42,390 bases of DNA from Paracoccus sp. (in: a-proteobacteria) (lineage in GTDB: Bacteria; Pseudomonadota; Alphaproteobacteria; Rhodobacterales; Rhodobacteraceae). The position numbers and the translations under genes are program-made. Below are positions 8,123 through 17,263 of this stretch, one piece after another. The stretch lies in contig NZ_JAUVVF010000031.1 in the NCBI RefSeq assembly GCF_030604785.1, positions 1 to 42,390 on the forward strand. Reading direction: 5' to 3'. Positions within the stretch are counted from its first letter, which is position 1; every line of letters begins with the position of its first letter. The notes under the pieces are model-generated. The model worked only from the letters and a program-made list of their open reading frames with translations, was not told the origin of the DNA and ran no database searches.

Positions 8123-8746
8123 CTAGCCATGGGCTTGGGCTTCCAGCTTCAGCCGCGTCTCCCACGCCATCGAGATATGCTGGCGCAGCGCCTTGTCCGC
8201 GGCCGCCCCGTCGCCCGAGGCGATCGCCTCGACGATGCGCGAATGTTCGGACAGGGCCGCCGCGCTGCGGCCCTCGGCGGCCAGCGAGGTCTTTTCCATC
8301 AGCGCCATGCTGCGATGGACCAGATCAAGCTGCTGCACCAGATAGCGGTTGTGCGACGCCAGGTGGATCTGCCGGTGAAAGCGACGGTTCGACCGGGCCA
8401 GAGCCTCGGGGTCGTGCTGGTTCTGGCGGTCCTCCTCGACCATCTGGCTGAGGACGCGCACCTCCTCGGGGCTGGCATGGCGGGCGGCGAGGCGCGCGGC
8501 CAGCGCCTCGAGCTCGGCGCGCACCACATAAAGCTCGGCCAGCTGGTTGTGATCCAGCGAGGCGACGATCAGGCTGCGCCCGTCGCGGACCAGCATGGCC
8601 TGCGTTTCCAGCCGCTGGAGCGCCTCGCGCACGGGGGTGCGGCTGACGCCGAAACGGTCGGCCAGCTCGGATTCGACCAGCCGGTCGCCGGGGCGATAGG
8701 TCCCGCTTTCGATCGCGGTCAGGATCAGGGAATAGGCGTCCTTCAT
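8123..8746 (-). CDS. GntR-family regulator with FCD domain
   Basis: This is a 207-residue transcription factor of the FadR subfamily. The N-terminal winged helix-turn-helix is clear: GDRLVESELADRFGVSRTPV, then REALQRLETQAML. The C-terminal all-helical FCD domain (about 70-200) carries the usual histidine pattern NRRFHRQIHLASHN and LSEHSRIVEAI, expected to hold a metal or carboxylate ligand. Effector and regulon are unknown. It is the promoter-proximal gene of the group with alkA and the esterase, and is divergent from the HAD gene with a 64-bp gap, where an operator would be expected, though I found no convincing palindrome. Confidence 0.9.
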   Translation of the reverse strand: MKDAYSLILTAIESGTYRPGDRLVESELADRFGVSRTPVREALQRLETQAMLVRDGRSLIVASLDHNQLAELYVVRAELEALAARLAARHASPEEVRVLSQMVEEDRQNQHDPEALARSNRRFHRQIHLASHNRYLVQQLDLVHRSMALMEKTSLAAEGRSAAALSEHSRIVEAIASGDGAAADKALRQHISMAWETRLKLEAQAHG

Positions 8747-8810
8747 CGCGCCACGATTGGCCGCGGCGGCGTGAATTGCAAGCGCGGCGGTGCGGCGCTA
8801 TGTCGGGCGG

Positions 8811-9497
8811 ATGGATTTTTCGCATGTTCGCGTCTGGATCTTCGATCTGGACAATACGCTCTACCCGCCCGAGGCCCAGCTTTTCGCCCAGATCGAGCGG
8901 CGCATGACGGCCTACATGATGCGCGTCCTCGGCGTGCCGCAGGGCGATGCCGACCGGCTGCGGGCCGAATATTGGCGGCTGCACGGCACGACGCTGGCCG
9001 GGCTGATGGCGGAACACCGGGTCGATCCGGGCCATTACCTCAGCGACGTGCATGACATCGACTTTTCGGTGCTGCGGCCGGACGCGGCCCTGGCCGATGC
9101 CATTGCCGCGCTGCCGGGGCGGCGGATCATCCACACCAATGGCGATGCGGCCTATGCCCGCCGGGTTCTGGCCGCGCGCGGTCTGGAACATGACCTGTTC
9201 GAGGCCGTCTACGGGATCGAGGAGACGGGCTTTCACCCCAAGCCCCGCCCCGAAGCCTTTCACAGCGTTCTGGACGCGGCGCGGATCAACCCGCGCGAGG
9301 CCGCCTTTTTCGAGGACGACCCGCGCAACCTTGCCGTCCCGCATGCCCTAGGGATGCGGACAATTCTGGTCGGCCAGGGCTTTGACGGGCCCGACCCGAT
9401 CCTGCGCGGCGCGCCCGTGCCCGCCCATGTCCAGCATCAGACCGACGATCTGGCCGCGTTCCTTGGTCGCATTGCAACCGGCACCGCGTCGGGCTAG
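8811..9497 (+). CDS. Pyrimidine 5'-nucleotidase, HAD superfamily
   Basis: This is a haloacid-dehalogenase-type phosphatase of 228 residues resembling the SDT1/pyrimidine 5'-nucleotidase group. Motif I is FDLDNTLYP (Asp12 nucleophile, Asp14), motif II IIHTNGD, motif III lysine in HPKPRPEAF and motif IV FFEDDPRNL. It should dephosphorylate UMP, CMP or related monophosphates in the cytoplasm; substrate is inferred from family. I prefer ATG 8811 over the GTG at 8790 because the conserved region begins at once and the GTG has no ribosome site. Divergent from gntR; followed 42 bp later by a small membrane-protein gene. Confidence 0.88.
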   Translation: MDFSHVRVWIFDLDNTLYPPEAQLFAQIERRMTAYMMRVLGVPQGDADRLRAEYWRLHGTTLAGLMAEHRVDPGHYLSDVHDIDFSVLRPDAALADAIAALPGRRIIHTNGDAAYARRVLAARGLEHDLFEAVYGIEETGFHPKPRPEAFHSVLDAARINPREAAFFEDDPRNLAVPHALGMRTILVGQGFDGPDPILRGAPVPAHVQHQTDDLAAFLGRIATGTASG

Positions 9498-9539
9498 TTG
9501 GGTTTGGAACGCGCGCAACTTGTTCGAGGAACCGAAGCA

Positions 9540-9731
9540 ATGACTGCGCATGACAACACCGACCTTTCCAACCGTGCCGCCTTTGGCCTGATCCTTGGGG
9601 TGCTGGCCCTTCTCGTGGCGCTGCTGGCGGCCTGCGTGATCCTGTTCGGCGTGGCGGGTCTGGGGATCTTCGGGCTTGTGGCGACCTTGGTGATCTTTGG
9701 CGTCATGCTGGCCTTCACCGCCGGAAACTGA
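9540..9731 (+). CDS. Small membrane protein, 63 residues
   Basis: This codes for a 63-residue protein of no named family I can recognise. A short polar N-terminus (MTAHDNTDLSNR) leads into a long hydrophobic region from residue 13 to the end, readable as two transmembrane helices separated by VAGLGIFG. The ATG at 9540 has GAGGA at 9526-9530 upstream; an in-frame TTG at 9498 is also open but lacks this. It lies between the nucleotidase and the hydroxylase genes on the same strand (15-bp gap to the latter) and is probably co-transcribed. Function unknown. Confidence 0.65.
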   Translation: MTAHDNTDLSNRAAFGLILGVLALLVALLAACVILFGVAGLGIFGLVATLVIFGVMLAFTAGN

Positions 9732-9746
9732 CGACAGGAGCCCGCC

Positions 9747-10946
9747 TTGCCCGCACCAGCGATCGAAGATGTCGATATCCTTGTGTCGGGCGGCGGGATT
9801 GCCGGGCTGATCGCGGCGGCGGCCTTCGGGGCCGAGGGTTTCTCGACCCTCTGCATCGATCCGGCCCCGCCGGTGACGGACGAGGCCGCCGATGGTGCCG
9901 ATCTTCGCACGACCGCGATCCTGACCCCGTCGGTCGCATTGTTGCAGCGGACCGGGCTTTGGGACCGTCTGCAGCCCCATGCCATGCCCCTGCAGGTCAT
10001 GCGGATCGTCGATGCGGGCGGGGCCGAGCCGCGCGCCAGGCTGACCCGCGATTTCGACGCCGCCGAGATCGGTGATCAGCCCTTTGGCTGGAACCTGCCC
10101 AACTGGCTGCTGCGCCGCGAGATCCTAGGCCGACTGGAGGCGATGCAGACCGTGCGCTTTCAGCCCGGCATCGCCACCGCCGCGGTGCTGGCCCGTGACG
10201 AGGGCGCCATCGTCACCCTTTCGGATGGCTGCCGCCTGCGGGCGCGGCTGCTGATCGGGGCGGATGGACGCGATTCGCCGGTGCGGCAGGCGCTTGGCAT
10301 CGGCGCGCGTAGGTTGCGCTATGGGCAGAAGGCGCTGGCCTTCGCGGTCACGCATGAATTTCCGCATGACAACGTCTCGACCGAGGTGCATCGCTCGGGC
10401 GGGCCCTTCACCCTGGTGCCTCTGCCCGACCGCGAGGGTCGACCCTGTTCCGCCGTGGTCTGGATGGAGAACGGCCGCGAGACTGCCCGCCTGCGCGCCC
10501 TGCCGCCCGAGGGCTTCGAGGCCGAACTGAACGCACGTTCGGCCGGGGTTCTGGGGCATCTGCGGCTGGCCACGCGGCTGACGGAATGGCCGATCATCAG
10601 CCAGATCGCGGACCGCTTCACCGCGCCGCGCACCGCGCTGATCGCCGAGGCCGCGCATGTCGTCCCGCCCATCGGCGCGCAGGGGCTGAACATGAGCCTC
10701 GCTGATCTGGCGCTGCTGGTCGACTTGAACGGCAGCGATCCCGGCAACCCTCGGGCGTTGGCGCAATACGAGCGCGCCCGCCGCCCCGAGGCGATGGCGC
10801 GGATGCTCGGGATCGACGCGCTGAACCGCGCCAGCCAGGCCAGTCTGCGTCCCCTGCGCGATTTGCGCGCCGCCGCGCTTGGCGGGCTTTACGGTGTCGC
10901 CCCCGTCCGGCGGCTGATGATGCGCGCGGGTCTGGGCCTGCACTGA
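9747..10946 (+). CDS. FAD-dependent UbiH/UbiF-type hydroxylase
   Basis: This is a 399-residue flavoprotein monooxygenase of the UbiH/COQ6 family, expected to hydroxylate the ring of ubiquinone precursors at the inner membrane. The N-terminal Rossmann motif is VSGGGIAGLIAA (14-25), the middle motif is GADGRDSPVR (171-180), and the third is IAEAAHVVPPIGAQGLN, where the usual GD pair is Ala300-Glu301. The start codon is TTG at 9747, set by CAGGAG 6 bases upstream; no ATG lies near. Which ring carbon it acts on cannot be told from sequence. A G/C-rich hairpin element of a type common in this bacterial family follows. Confidence 0.88.
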   Translation: MPAPAIEDVDILVSGGGIAGLIAAAAFGAEGFSTLCIDPAPPVTDEAADGADLRTTAILTPSVALLQRTGLWDRLQPHAMPLQVMRIVDAGGAEPRARLTRDFDAAEIGDQPFGWNLPNWLLRREILGRLEAMQTVRFQPGIATAAVLARDEGAIVTLSDGCRLRARLLIGADGRDSPVRQALGIGARRLRYGQKALAFAVTHEFPHDNVSTEVHRSGGPFTLVPLPDREGRPCSAVVWMENGRETARLRALPPEGFEAELNARSAGVLGHLRLATRLTEWPIISQIADRFTAPRTALIAEAAHVVPPIGAQGLNMSLADLALLVDLNGSDPGNPRALAQYERARRPEAMARMLGIDALNRASQASLRPLRDLRAAALGGLYGVAPVRRLMMRAGLGLH

Positions 10947-10979
10947 CCGGCAGCAGCCTGTTGCGTCCCGCGAAGCCCC

Positions 10980-11010
10980 GGGGGGCTGCACCCCCCCGGA
11001 CCCCCCGCAG
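10980..11010. repeat. GC-rich intergenic hairpin element, copy 1
   Basis: GGGGGG (10980-10985) and CCCCCC pair around the loop CTGCA, followed by GGACCCCCCG. The layout (G-run, CTGC, C-run, GGAC, C-run) matches the element at 23656. It lies 34 bp after the hydroxylase gene and may act as a terminator or mRNA-end structure. Confidence 0.5.
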
Positions 11011-11130
11011 AGCGCCCGGTGCAGCCGCCGTTGCAAGGGCGACATAAAACATCGTGAATTGGCGCCCGAGGGCAATTTCCTTCCGCTGAAATGGATGCTA
11101 AACGCGACTGCCAGCAACAGGAGATGACCC

Positions 11131-12969
11131 ATGCCCGCCTATCGTTCCCGCACCACCACCCATGGCCGCAACATGGCCGGCGCGCGTGGCTTGTGGCGCG
11201 CGACGGGCGTGAAGGACAGCGATTTCGGCAAGCCGATCATCGCCATCGTCAACAGCTTCACCCAGTTCGTGCCGGGCCATGTCCACCTGAAGGACCTGGG
11301 CCAGATGGTCGCCCGCGAGGTCGAGGCCGCAGGCGGGATCGCCAAGGAATTCAACACCATCGCCGTCGATGACGGCATCGCCATGGGCCATGACGGGATG
11401 CTCTATTCGCTGCCCTCGCGCGAGATCATCGCCGACAGTGTCGAATACATGGTCAACGCCCATTGCGCCGATGCGATGGTCTGCATTTCGAATTGCGACA
11501 AGATCACGCCGGGCATGCTGATGGCGGCGCTGCGGCTGAACATCCCGGTCGTGTTCGTCTCGGGCGGGCCGATGGAGGCGGGCAAGGTCGTGCTGAAGGA
11601 CGGCACCGTCAAGGCGCTGGACCTGGTCGATGCGATGGTCGCCGCCGCCGATGATTCGATCAGCGACGAGGATGTTTCCGCCATCGAGCAGGAGGCCTGC
11701 CCGACCTGCGGCTCGTGTTCGGGGATGTTCACCGCGAATTCGATGAACTGCCTGACCGAGGCGCTTGGCCTGTCGCTGCCGGGCAACGGCTCGACGCTGG
11801 CCACCCATGCCGACCGCAAGCAGCTGTTCCTGCGCGCCGGTCGTCTGATCGTCGATCTGGCGAAACGCTATTACGAGGGCGACGACGCCTCGGTCCTGCC
11901 GCGCAGCGTGGCCAGCTTCCGCGCCTTCGAGAACGCGATCACGCTGGATATCGCGATGGGCGGCTCGACCAACACCGTGCTGCACCTGCTGGCCGCCGCG
12001 CACGAGGCGGGCGTGGATTTCACCATGTCGGACATCGACCGCCTGTCGCGCAAGGTGCCGGTCCTGTGCAAGGTCGCACCCGCGAAGTCGGACGTCCATA
12101 TGGAGGACGTCCACCGCGCGGGCGGCATCATGGCGATCCTGGGCGAGCTGGAGCGCGCGGGCCTGCTGCATACCGATGTGCCCTGTGTCCATTCGCCCAG
12201 CATGGGCGAGGCGCTGGCGAAGTGGGACATCAAGCGCAGCGACGACGCCGAGGTGCATCACTTCTTCCGTGCGGCGCCGGGCGGGGTGCGGACGCAGACG
12301 GCGTTCTCGCAGGACCGCCGCTACGACGCGCTGGATCTGGACCGCGAAAAGGGCGTGATCCGCAGCGCCGAACACGCCTTTAGCAAGGATGGCGGTCTGG
12401 CCGTGCTTTACGGCAACCTGGCCGAGGATGGCTGCATCGTGAAGACCGCGGGCGTCGATGAATCGGTCCTGACCTTCGAGGGGCCGGCGCATATCTTTGA
12501 AAGCCAGGATGACAGCGTCAGCGCCATCCTGACCGGCAAGGTCAAGCCCGGCGAGGTCGTGCTGATCCGCTACGAAGGCCCGCGCGGCGGTCCCGGCATG
12601 CAGGAGATGCTGTACCCGACCAGCTACCTGAAATCCAAGGGCCTGGGCGCCGCCTGCGCGCTGGTGACGGATGGGCGCTTCTCGGGCGGGTCGTCGGGGC
12701 TGTCGATCGGCCATGTCTCGCCCGAGGCGGCCGAGGGCGGCACGATCGGTCTGGTCGAGCAGGGCGACCTGATCCGCATCGATATCCCGAACCGCACCAT
12801 CGAACTGGTCGTGGACGATGCCACCCTGGCCGCCCGCCGCGCCGCGCGCGATGCCGAAGGCTGGAAGCCCGCCAAGCCGCGCAAGCGCAAGATCACGACC
12901 GCCTTGCGGGCCTATGCCGCCATGACGACCAGCGCCGCCAAGGGCGCCGTGCGCGTGGTGCCGGAGTAA
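11131..12969 (+). CDS. ilvD: Dihydroxy-acid dehydratase
   Basis: IlvD dehydrates 2,3-dihydroxy-isovalerate and 2,3-dihydroxy-3-methylvalerate to the 2-keto acids, the third common step of valine and isoleucine synthesis. The 612-residue product is full length. The iron-sulfur ligands are visible as Cys122 in [10 protein letters not shown] and Cys193/Cys196 in [11 protein letters not shown]. The C-terminal swivelling domain contains [13 protein letters not shown]. The ATG has AGGAGA 6 bases upstream. Monocistronic, bounded by the hairpin element upstream and a strong bidirectional terminator downstream. The leucine-branch genes leuC and leuD are near the right end of the window. Confidence 0.97.
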   Translation: MPAYRSRTTTHGRNMAGARGLWRATGVKDSDFGKPIIAIVNSFTQFVPGHVHLKDLGQMVAREVEAAGGIAKEFNTIAVDDGIAMGHDGMLYSLPSREIIADSVEYMVNAHCADAMVCISNCDKITPGMLMAALRLNIPVVFVSGGPMEAGKVVLKDGTVKALDLVDAMVAAADDSISDEDVSAIEQEACPTCGSCSGMFTANSMNCLTEALGLSLPGNGSTLATHADRKQLFLRAGRLIVDLAKRYYEGDDASVLPRSVASFRAFENAITLDIAMGGSTNTVLHLLAAAHEAGVDFTMSDIDRLSRKVPVLCKVAPAKSDVHMEDVHRAGGIMAILGELERAGLLHTDVPCVHSPSMGEALAKWDIKRSDDAEVHHFFRAAPGGVRTQTAFSQDRRYDALDLDREKGVIRSAEHAFSKDGGLAVLYGNLAEDGCIVKTAGVDESVLTFEGPAHIFESQDDSVSAILTGKVKPGEVVLIRYEGPRGGPGMQEMLYPTSYLKSKGLGAACALVTDGRFSGGSSGLSIGHVSPEAAEGGTIGLVEQGDLIRIDIPNRTIELVVDDATLAARRAARDAEGWKPAKPRKRKITTALRAYAAMTTSAAKGAVRVVPE

Positions 12970-13003
12970 GCCCCGGCCGCGCCAGCGCCGGCGTCGGAAC
13001 GAA

Positions 13004-13029
13004 AAACGCCGCCCCGAAGGGCGGCGTTT
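13004..13029. terminator. Bidirectional rho-independent terminator
   Basis: A perfect 11-bp stem AAACGCCGCCC (13004-13014) and GGGCGGCGTTT (13019-13029) closes a CGAA tetraloop. T-rich tracts follow on both strands: TTTCTGTTT on plus, and the complement of AAAAA (13002-13006) on minus. It lies between the convergent ilvD and ettA genes and should serve both. Confidence 0.85.
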
Positions 13030-13048
13030 CTGTTTGCCGTGCTGCAGA

Positions 13049-14704
13049 TCAGCGGGTGAACTTCTTGTATTTCACGCGCTTGGGCTCGATGGAATCCGGG
13101 CCGAGGCGACGGACCTTGTCTTCCTCGTAGGCCTGGAAGTTGCCCTCGAACCATTCGACATGGGCGTCGCCTTCGAAGGCGAGGATGTGCGTGCAGAGGC
13201 GGTCGAGGAAGAAGCGGTCGTGCGAGATGATCACCGCGCAGCCGGCGAAGTCCTCGAGCGCGGCTTCCAGCGCCTGAAGCGTTTCCACGTCAAGATCGTT
13301 GGTCGGTTCGTCCAGCAGCAGGACGTTGCCACCTGATTTCAGCAGCTTGGCCATGTGGACGCGGTTGCGTTCGCCGCCCGAAAGCTGACCGACCTTCTTC
13401 TGCTGGTCGCCTCCCTTGAAGTTGAAGGCCGAGCAGTAGGCGCGGCTGTTCATCTGCGCATCGCCCAGAACGATCTGCTCGGCGCCGCCGCTGATCTCCT
13501 CCCACACGGTCGCGTTGGGGTCCAGCGCGTCGCGCGACTGGTCCACATAGGACAGCTGCACCGTGTCGCCGAAGGTGATCGTGCCGGCATCGGGGGCCTC
13601 GTTGCCGGTCAGCATCCGGAACAGGGTCGATTTGCCCGCGCCGTTCGGGCCGATCACGCCGACGATGCCGCCGGGCGGCAGGCTGAAGGACAGATCCTCG
13701 ATCAAAAGCTTGTCGCCCATGGCCTTTTTCAGGCCCTGGACCTCGATCACCTTGTTGCCGAGACGCTCGCCGTTCGGAATGATGATCTGGGCGCGCGACA
13801 GCTTTTCACGCTCGGACTGGCTGGCCATCTCGTTATAGGCGTTGATCCGGGCCTTGGACTTGGCCTGGCGCGCCTTGGCGCCGGCGCGGATCCATTCCAG
13901 TTCGCGTTCCAGAACCTTCTGCTTGGACTTGTCCTCGCGGGCTTCCTGTTCCAGCCGCTTGGCCTTCTGTTCCAGCCAGGCCGAGTAGTTCCCCTCGTAG
14001 GGGATGCCGCGGCCGCGATCCAGTTCGAGGATCCAGCTGGTGATGTCGTCGAGGAAATAGCGGTCGTGCGTCACCGTCAGGATCGTGCCCTGATATTCGA
14101 TCAGGTGCTTTTGCAGCCAGGCGATGGTTTCCGCGTCGAGGTGGTTCGTCGGTTCGTCCAGCAGCAGCATGTCGGGCGCTTCCAGCAGCAGCTTGCACAG
14201 CGCGACGCGGCGGCGTTCGCCGCCCGACAGGGTCGTCACGTCGGCATCGTCGGGCGGGCAGCGCAGGGCCTCCATCGCGACGTCGATCTGGCTGTCCAGA
14301 TCCCACAGGTTCTCGGCGTCGATCTGGTCCTGCAGGGCGGCCATCTCGTCGGCGGTCTCGTCCGAGTAGTTCATCGCCAGATCGTTGTAGCGATCCAAAA
14401 TGGCCTTCTTCGCCGCGACGCCCAGCATCACGTTGCCGCGCACGTCGAGGCTTTCGTCAAGCTGGGGTTCCTGCGGCAGATAGCCGACAGTCGCGCCCTT
14501 GGCGGCCCAGGCCTCGCCGGTGAAATCCTTGTCCCAGCCCGCCATCACGCGCAGCAGGGTCGATTTCCCCGCGCCGTTGACGCCCACGACGCCGATCTTG
14601 ACGCCGGGCAGAAAGTTCAGGCGGATGTTCTCGAACACCTTCTTGCCGCCGGGATAGGTCTTGGACACGCCGTCCATGTGGTAGACGAACTGATAGGACG
14701 CCAT
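13049..14704 (-). CDS. ettA: Energy-dependent translational throttle protein EttA
   Basis: EttA is a soluble ABC-F ATPase that binds the ribosomal E site and gates the first elongation step according to ATP/ADP ratio. The 551-residue product has two ABC domains: Walker A GVNGAGKST (41-49), signature TLSGGERRRVAL and Walker B LLLDEPTNHLDAE in the first; GPNGAGKST, QLSGGERNRVHMAK and LLLDEPTNDLDVE in the second. Between them is the arm/linker region rich in Lys, Arg and Glu. No transmembrane segment is present. It ends a minus-strand run after rimO and the sulfotransferase (55-bp gap), which would place two ribosome-related genes in one transcript. The EttA call rests on overall similarity and length. 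Confidence 0.94.
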   Translation of the reverse strand: MASYQFVYHMDGVSKTYPGGKKVFENIRLNFLPGVKIGVVGVNGAGKSTLLRVMAGWDKDFTGEAWAAKGATVGYLPQEPQLDESLDVRGNVMLGVAAKKAILDRYNDLAMNYSDETADEMAALQDQIDAENLWDLDSQIDVAMEALRCPPDDADVTTLSGGERRRVALCKLLLEAPDMLLLDEPTNHLDAETIAWLQKHLIEYQGTILTVTHDRYFLDDITSWILELDRGRGIPYEGNYSAWLEQKAKRLEQEAREDKSKQKVLERELEWIRAGAKARQAKSKARINAYNEMASQSEREKLSRAQIIIPNGERLGNKVIEVQGLKKAMGDKLLIEDLSFSLPPGGIVGVIGPNGAGKSTLFRMLTGNEAPDAGTITFGDTVQLSYVDQSRDALDPNATVWEEISGGAEQIVLGDAQMNSRAYCSAFNFKGGDQQKKVGQLSGGERNRVHMAKLLKSGGNVLLLDEPTNDLDVETLQALEAALEDFAGCAVIISHDRFFLDRLCTHILAFEGDAHVEWFEGNFQAYEEDKVRRLGPDSIEPKRVKYKKFTR

Positions 14705-14759
14705 CGGGAACTCCTGTGAATTTGGCGTCTTTTAGGCGATTCCGGCGGCCGGGAAAAGG

Positions 14760-15689
14760 TCAGCGGAGGCTGGCGGCGAAATCATCGCCCAGGATTTGCC
14801 GGATCGCGCGGATCTGGGGCGCCATCCGTTCCTCCAGCGCCTCGACGGCCTCGGGCGGGGGCATGAGGCCGGGGGCGTTGGCAAAGACCTTCTGGTTCAT
14901 GTTGGCATAGAAGCAGGGACCGACGCCCAGATGCGCCTCGACCGCGTCCATGACGGCGCCGGGATTGCTGGCGATGCGGCCGAAGGGAATGACCAGCATG
15001 TCGGGATAGCGCGCCAGCCAGCGCGGCAGATAGGTCGCGTAATCGCCCCGGTCGAACAGGACCGGATTCGCGATCTCGGCCATCCAGTCGTCCAGCGTCG
15101 CGGGATTGCGTTTCTCGCGGCGCAGGTTCATCCGCAATTGCGACACGGCCCGGTCGACCGGGTGGCGGATCAGGTAGATCACCTTGGCCTTGGGCAGGAA
15201 TTGCGCGACGGCATCCACGCCCTCTTCGGGCAGGGTGGAATATTCGGGCGTGAAATCCATCGGCATGGCGTGTTCGGGCGCGGGGGCGAAGACGCGCTTG
15301 TACCATTGGTTGTGGAACATCTTGCCGCTGGTGATGGCGGTCAGATATTCGTCCAGCGCCGGTTCCAGATCGACCTTGCGCATCTGGTGGCGGTCGCGGA
15401 TTTCCTGCGGTTTGTTGCGGTAATGCCAGCCGATCCAGCGCCGATGTTCGGGAATGTGCAGGTGGTTGAAATACTGCACTTCCTTGAAGGGCGGGATCCA
15501 GACCTGCGGATGCTGGCCCAGCATCTGCGCCAGCCAGCTTGTCCCGGCCTTTTGCGCGCCGATGCACAGCGCGCCGGGCTTCTTTGGCTTGCCCTCGGGG
15601 TCGAAGGCCGGGCTGATCGCCAGAACCGTCAGAATGCGCGCCAGCGCGGCATCGCCTGCGCTGTCAGTCGCGTCGTCCCCAGAGGTCAT
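14760..15689 (-). CDS. Sulfotransferase family protein
   Basis: This is a 309-residue protein of the PAPS-dependent sulfotransferase fold. The 5'-phosphosulfate loop is visible as [15 protein letters not shown] (44-57, Lys48) and the 3'-phosphate site as [18 protein letters not shown] (170-187, Arg175 and Ser183). The acceptor cannot be deduced; family members sulfate carbohydrates, lipids, Nod factors or proteins. The ATG at 15689 lies inside the last codons of rimO (26-bp overlap) and has GAGGCAGG upstream; a GTG at 15710 is an alternative. Being wedged between rimO and ettA is unexpected. No signal peptide or membrane helix is seen, so it is probably cytoplasmic. Confidence 0.85.
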   Translation of the reverse strand: MTSGDDATDSAGDAALARILTVLAISPAFDPEGKPKKPGALCIGAQKAGTSWLAQMLGQHPQVWIPPFKEVQYFNHLHIPEHRRWIGWHYRNKPQEIRDRHQMRKVDLEPALDEYLTAITSGKMFHNQWYKRVFAPAPEHAMPMDFTPEYSTLPEEGVDAVAQFLPKAKVIYLIRHPVDRAVSQLRMNLRREKRNPATLDDWMAEIANPVLFDRGDYATYLPRWLARYPDMLVIPFGRIASNPGAVMDAVEAHLGVGPCFYANMNQKVFANAPGLMPPPEAVEALEERMAPQIRAIRQILGDDFAASLR

Positions 15690-17031
15690 ATTCGCCTGCC
15701 TCGTCCACAATCACGGACACCATATCGCCGGGTTTCAGGCCGTCAAACCCTTCATCGATAAAGAGGTTGCCGTCGATTTCGGGGGCGTCGGCCATGGTGC
15801 GGCAGGTGGCGCCGTCCTGATCGACCTCGTCCACGATGACCTGCAGGCGCTGGCCCACCTTGGCGGCCAGTTTCGCGGCGCTGATCGCCTGGGCCTTTTC
15901 CATGAAGCGATCGTAGCGGTCCTGCTTGACCTCGGGGGCGACATGGTCGGGCAGGTCGTTGGCGCGCGCGCCCTTGACGTTCTCGTACTGGAACGCGCCG
16001 ACACGGTCGAGCTGCGCCTCGTCCAGCCAGTCCAGCAGGGTCTGGAACTCGGCCTCGGTCTCGCCCGGATAGCCGACGATGAAGGTCGAGCGCAGGGTGA
16101 TCTCCGGGCAGACGGCGCGCCAGGCGGCGATCTCGTCCAGCGTCCTTGCGGCAGCCGCCGGACGGGCCATGCGCTTCAGCACGTCGGGGTGCGCGTGCTG
16201 GAAGGGGATGTCCAGATAGGGCAGCACCGCGCCTTCGGCCATCAGCGGGATCAGGTCGCGCACATGCGGATAGGGATAGACATAGTGCAACCGCACCCAC
16301 GCGCCCAGACTGCCCAGATCGCGGGCCAGATCCGTGATATGGGCGCGATGCCCCCGGTCGGTCGCGTGCTTCAGGTCCAGCCCATAGGCGCTGGTGTCCT
16401 GAGAGATCACCAGAAGCTCGCGCACCCCGGCCTGCACCAGCTTTTCGGCCTCGCGCAGGATCGCATGGGCGGGGCGGCTGACCAGACGGCCGCGCATGTC
16501 GGGGATGATGCAGAACTTGCACTTGTGATTGCAGCCTTCCGAAATCTTCAGATAGCTGTAATGGCGCGGCGTCAGGCTGACGCCCGAGGCCGGCAGAAGG
16601 TCGATGAACGGATCAGGCCGGGGCGGGACCGCGCCATGGACCGCGTCCAGAACCTGTTCGTATTGATGGGGCCCCGTCACCGCCAGCACCTTGGGATGCG
16701 CGCCGGTGATGTAGTCGGGCTCGGCCCCCAGACAGCCGGTCACGATGACGCGGCCGTTCTCGCGCAGCGCCTCGCCGATGGCATCGAGGCTTTCGGCCTT
16801 GGCGCTGTCGAGAAAACCGCAGGTGTTCACGATCACCGCATCCGCGCCTTGATAATCGGCGCTGATCGCGTAGCCCTCTGCCCGCAGGCGCGTCAGGATG
16901 CGTTCGCTGTCGACCAGCGCCTTGGGGCAGCCGAGGCTGACCATGCCGATGGTCGGCTGACCCTCGCGGCGGTCATCCGGGATGCGGGCGCGGGCTAGAT
17001 CGGGGCGAAGATCGGGCGGGTTCTGCTGCAT
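15664..17031 (-). CDS. rimO: Ribosomal protein uS12 methylthiotransferase
   Basis: RimO is a radical-SAM enzyme that adds a methylthio group to the conserved aspartate of ribosomal protein uS12. The 455-residue product has the N-terminal MTTase domain with cluster cysteines Cys35, Cys71 and Cys100 ([25 protein letters not shown]), the radical-SAM CxxxCxxC at Cys167/171/174 ([12 protein letters not shown]) and a C-terminal TRAM domain. [13 protein letters not shown] and [15 protein letters not shown] separate RimO from MiaB. A second MTTase gene, mtaB, is at 22363. It is the first gene of a group with the sulfotransferase and ettA. Confidence 0.95.
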   Translation of the reverse strand: MQQNPPDLRPDLARARIPDDRREGQPTIGMVSLGCPKALVDSERILTRLRAEGYAISADYQGADAVIVNTCGFLDSAKAESLDAIGEALRENGRVIVTGCLGAEPDYITGAHPKVLAVTGPHQYEQVLDAVHGAVPPRPDPFIDLLPASGVSLTPRHYSYLKISEGCNHKCKFCIIPDMRGRLVSRPAHAILREAEKLVQAGVRELLVISQDTSAYGLDLKHATDRGHRAHITDLARDLGSLGAWVRLHYVYPYPHVRDLIPLMAEGAVLPYLDIPFQHAHPDVLKRMARPAAAARTLDEIAAWRAVCPEITLRSTFIVGYPGETEAEFQTLLDWLDEAQLDRVGAFQYENVKGARANDLPDHVAPEVKQDRYDRFMEKAQAISAAKLAAKVGQRLQVIVDEVDQDGATCRTMADAPEIDGNLFIDEGFDGLKPGDMVSVIVDEAGEYDLWGRRD

Positions 17032-17085
17032 CCGCCGCAGATAAGCGATTCGGCCGCGCTGGAAAAGCCATATCGACGCTTTGGA

Positions 17086-17157
17086 CTAGCGACGGCGCCC
17101 CTTGCGCGCACGTTGGAACAGCTTGAAGATCGCGAACAGCTTGATCAGGCGGAACAT
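17086..17157 (-). CDS. Possible 23-residue basic microprotein
   Basis: A 24-codon frame starts with ATG at 17157 and ends with TAG at 17086-17088. GGAGA stands 6 bases before the ATG, an ideal ribosome site. The peptide begins MFRLIKLFAIFKLF, an amphipathic stretch alternating hydrophobic and basic residues, and ends in a strongly basic RKGRRR tail. It lies 54 bp upstream of rimO on the same strand, so it could be a separate small gene or a leader in the rimO transcript. I recognise no family. The ribosome site and the non-random composition are the only evidence. Confidence 0.45.
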   Translation of the reverse strand: MFRLIKLFAIFKLFQRARKGRRR

Positions 17158-17263
17158 GGCATTTCTCCGTTGTGTCGGGGCCTAACGCGGGCGGACGCGC
17201 AAGGGTCCCGCCGTCGCCGGAACGTGATTTCACCCCCCGCGCGTCCGGGATCATGATCGCGCC

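Noticed and set aside
12971..12994. Second hairpin (GGCGC-type repeats) just after ilvD
   Set aside because: The pairing is short and imperfect; the perfect stem at 13004-13029 explains termination better.
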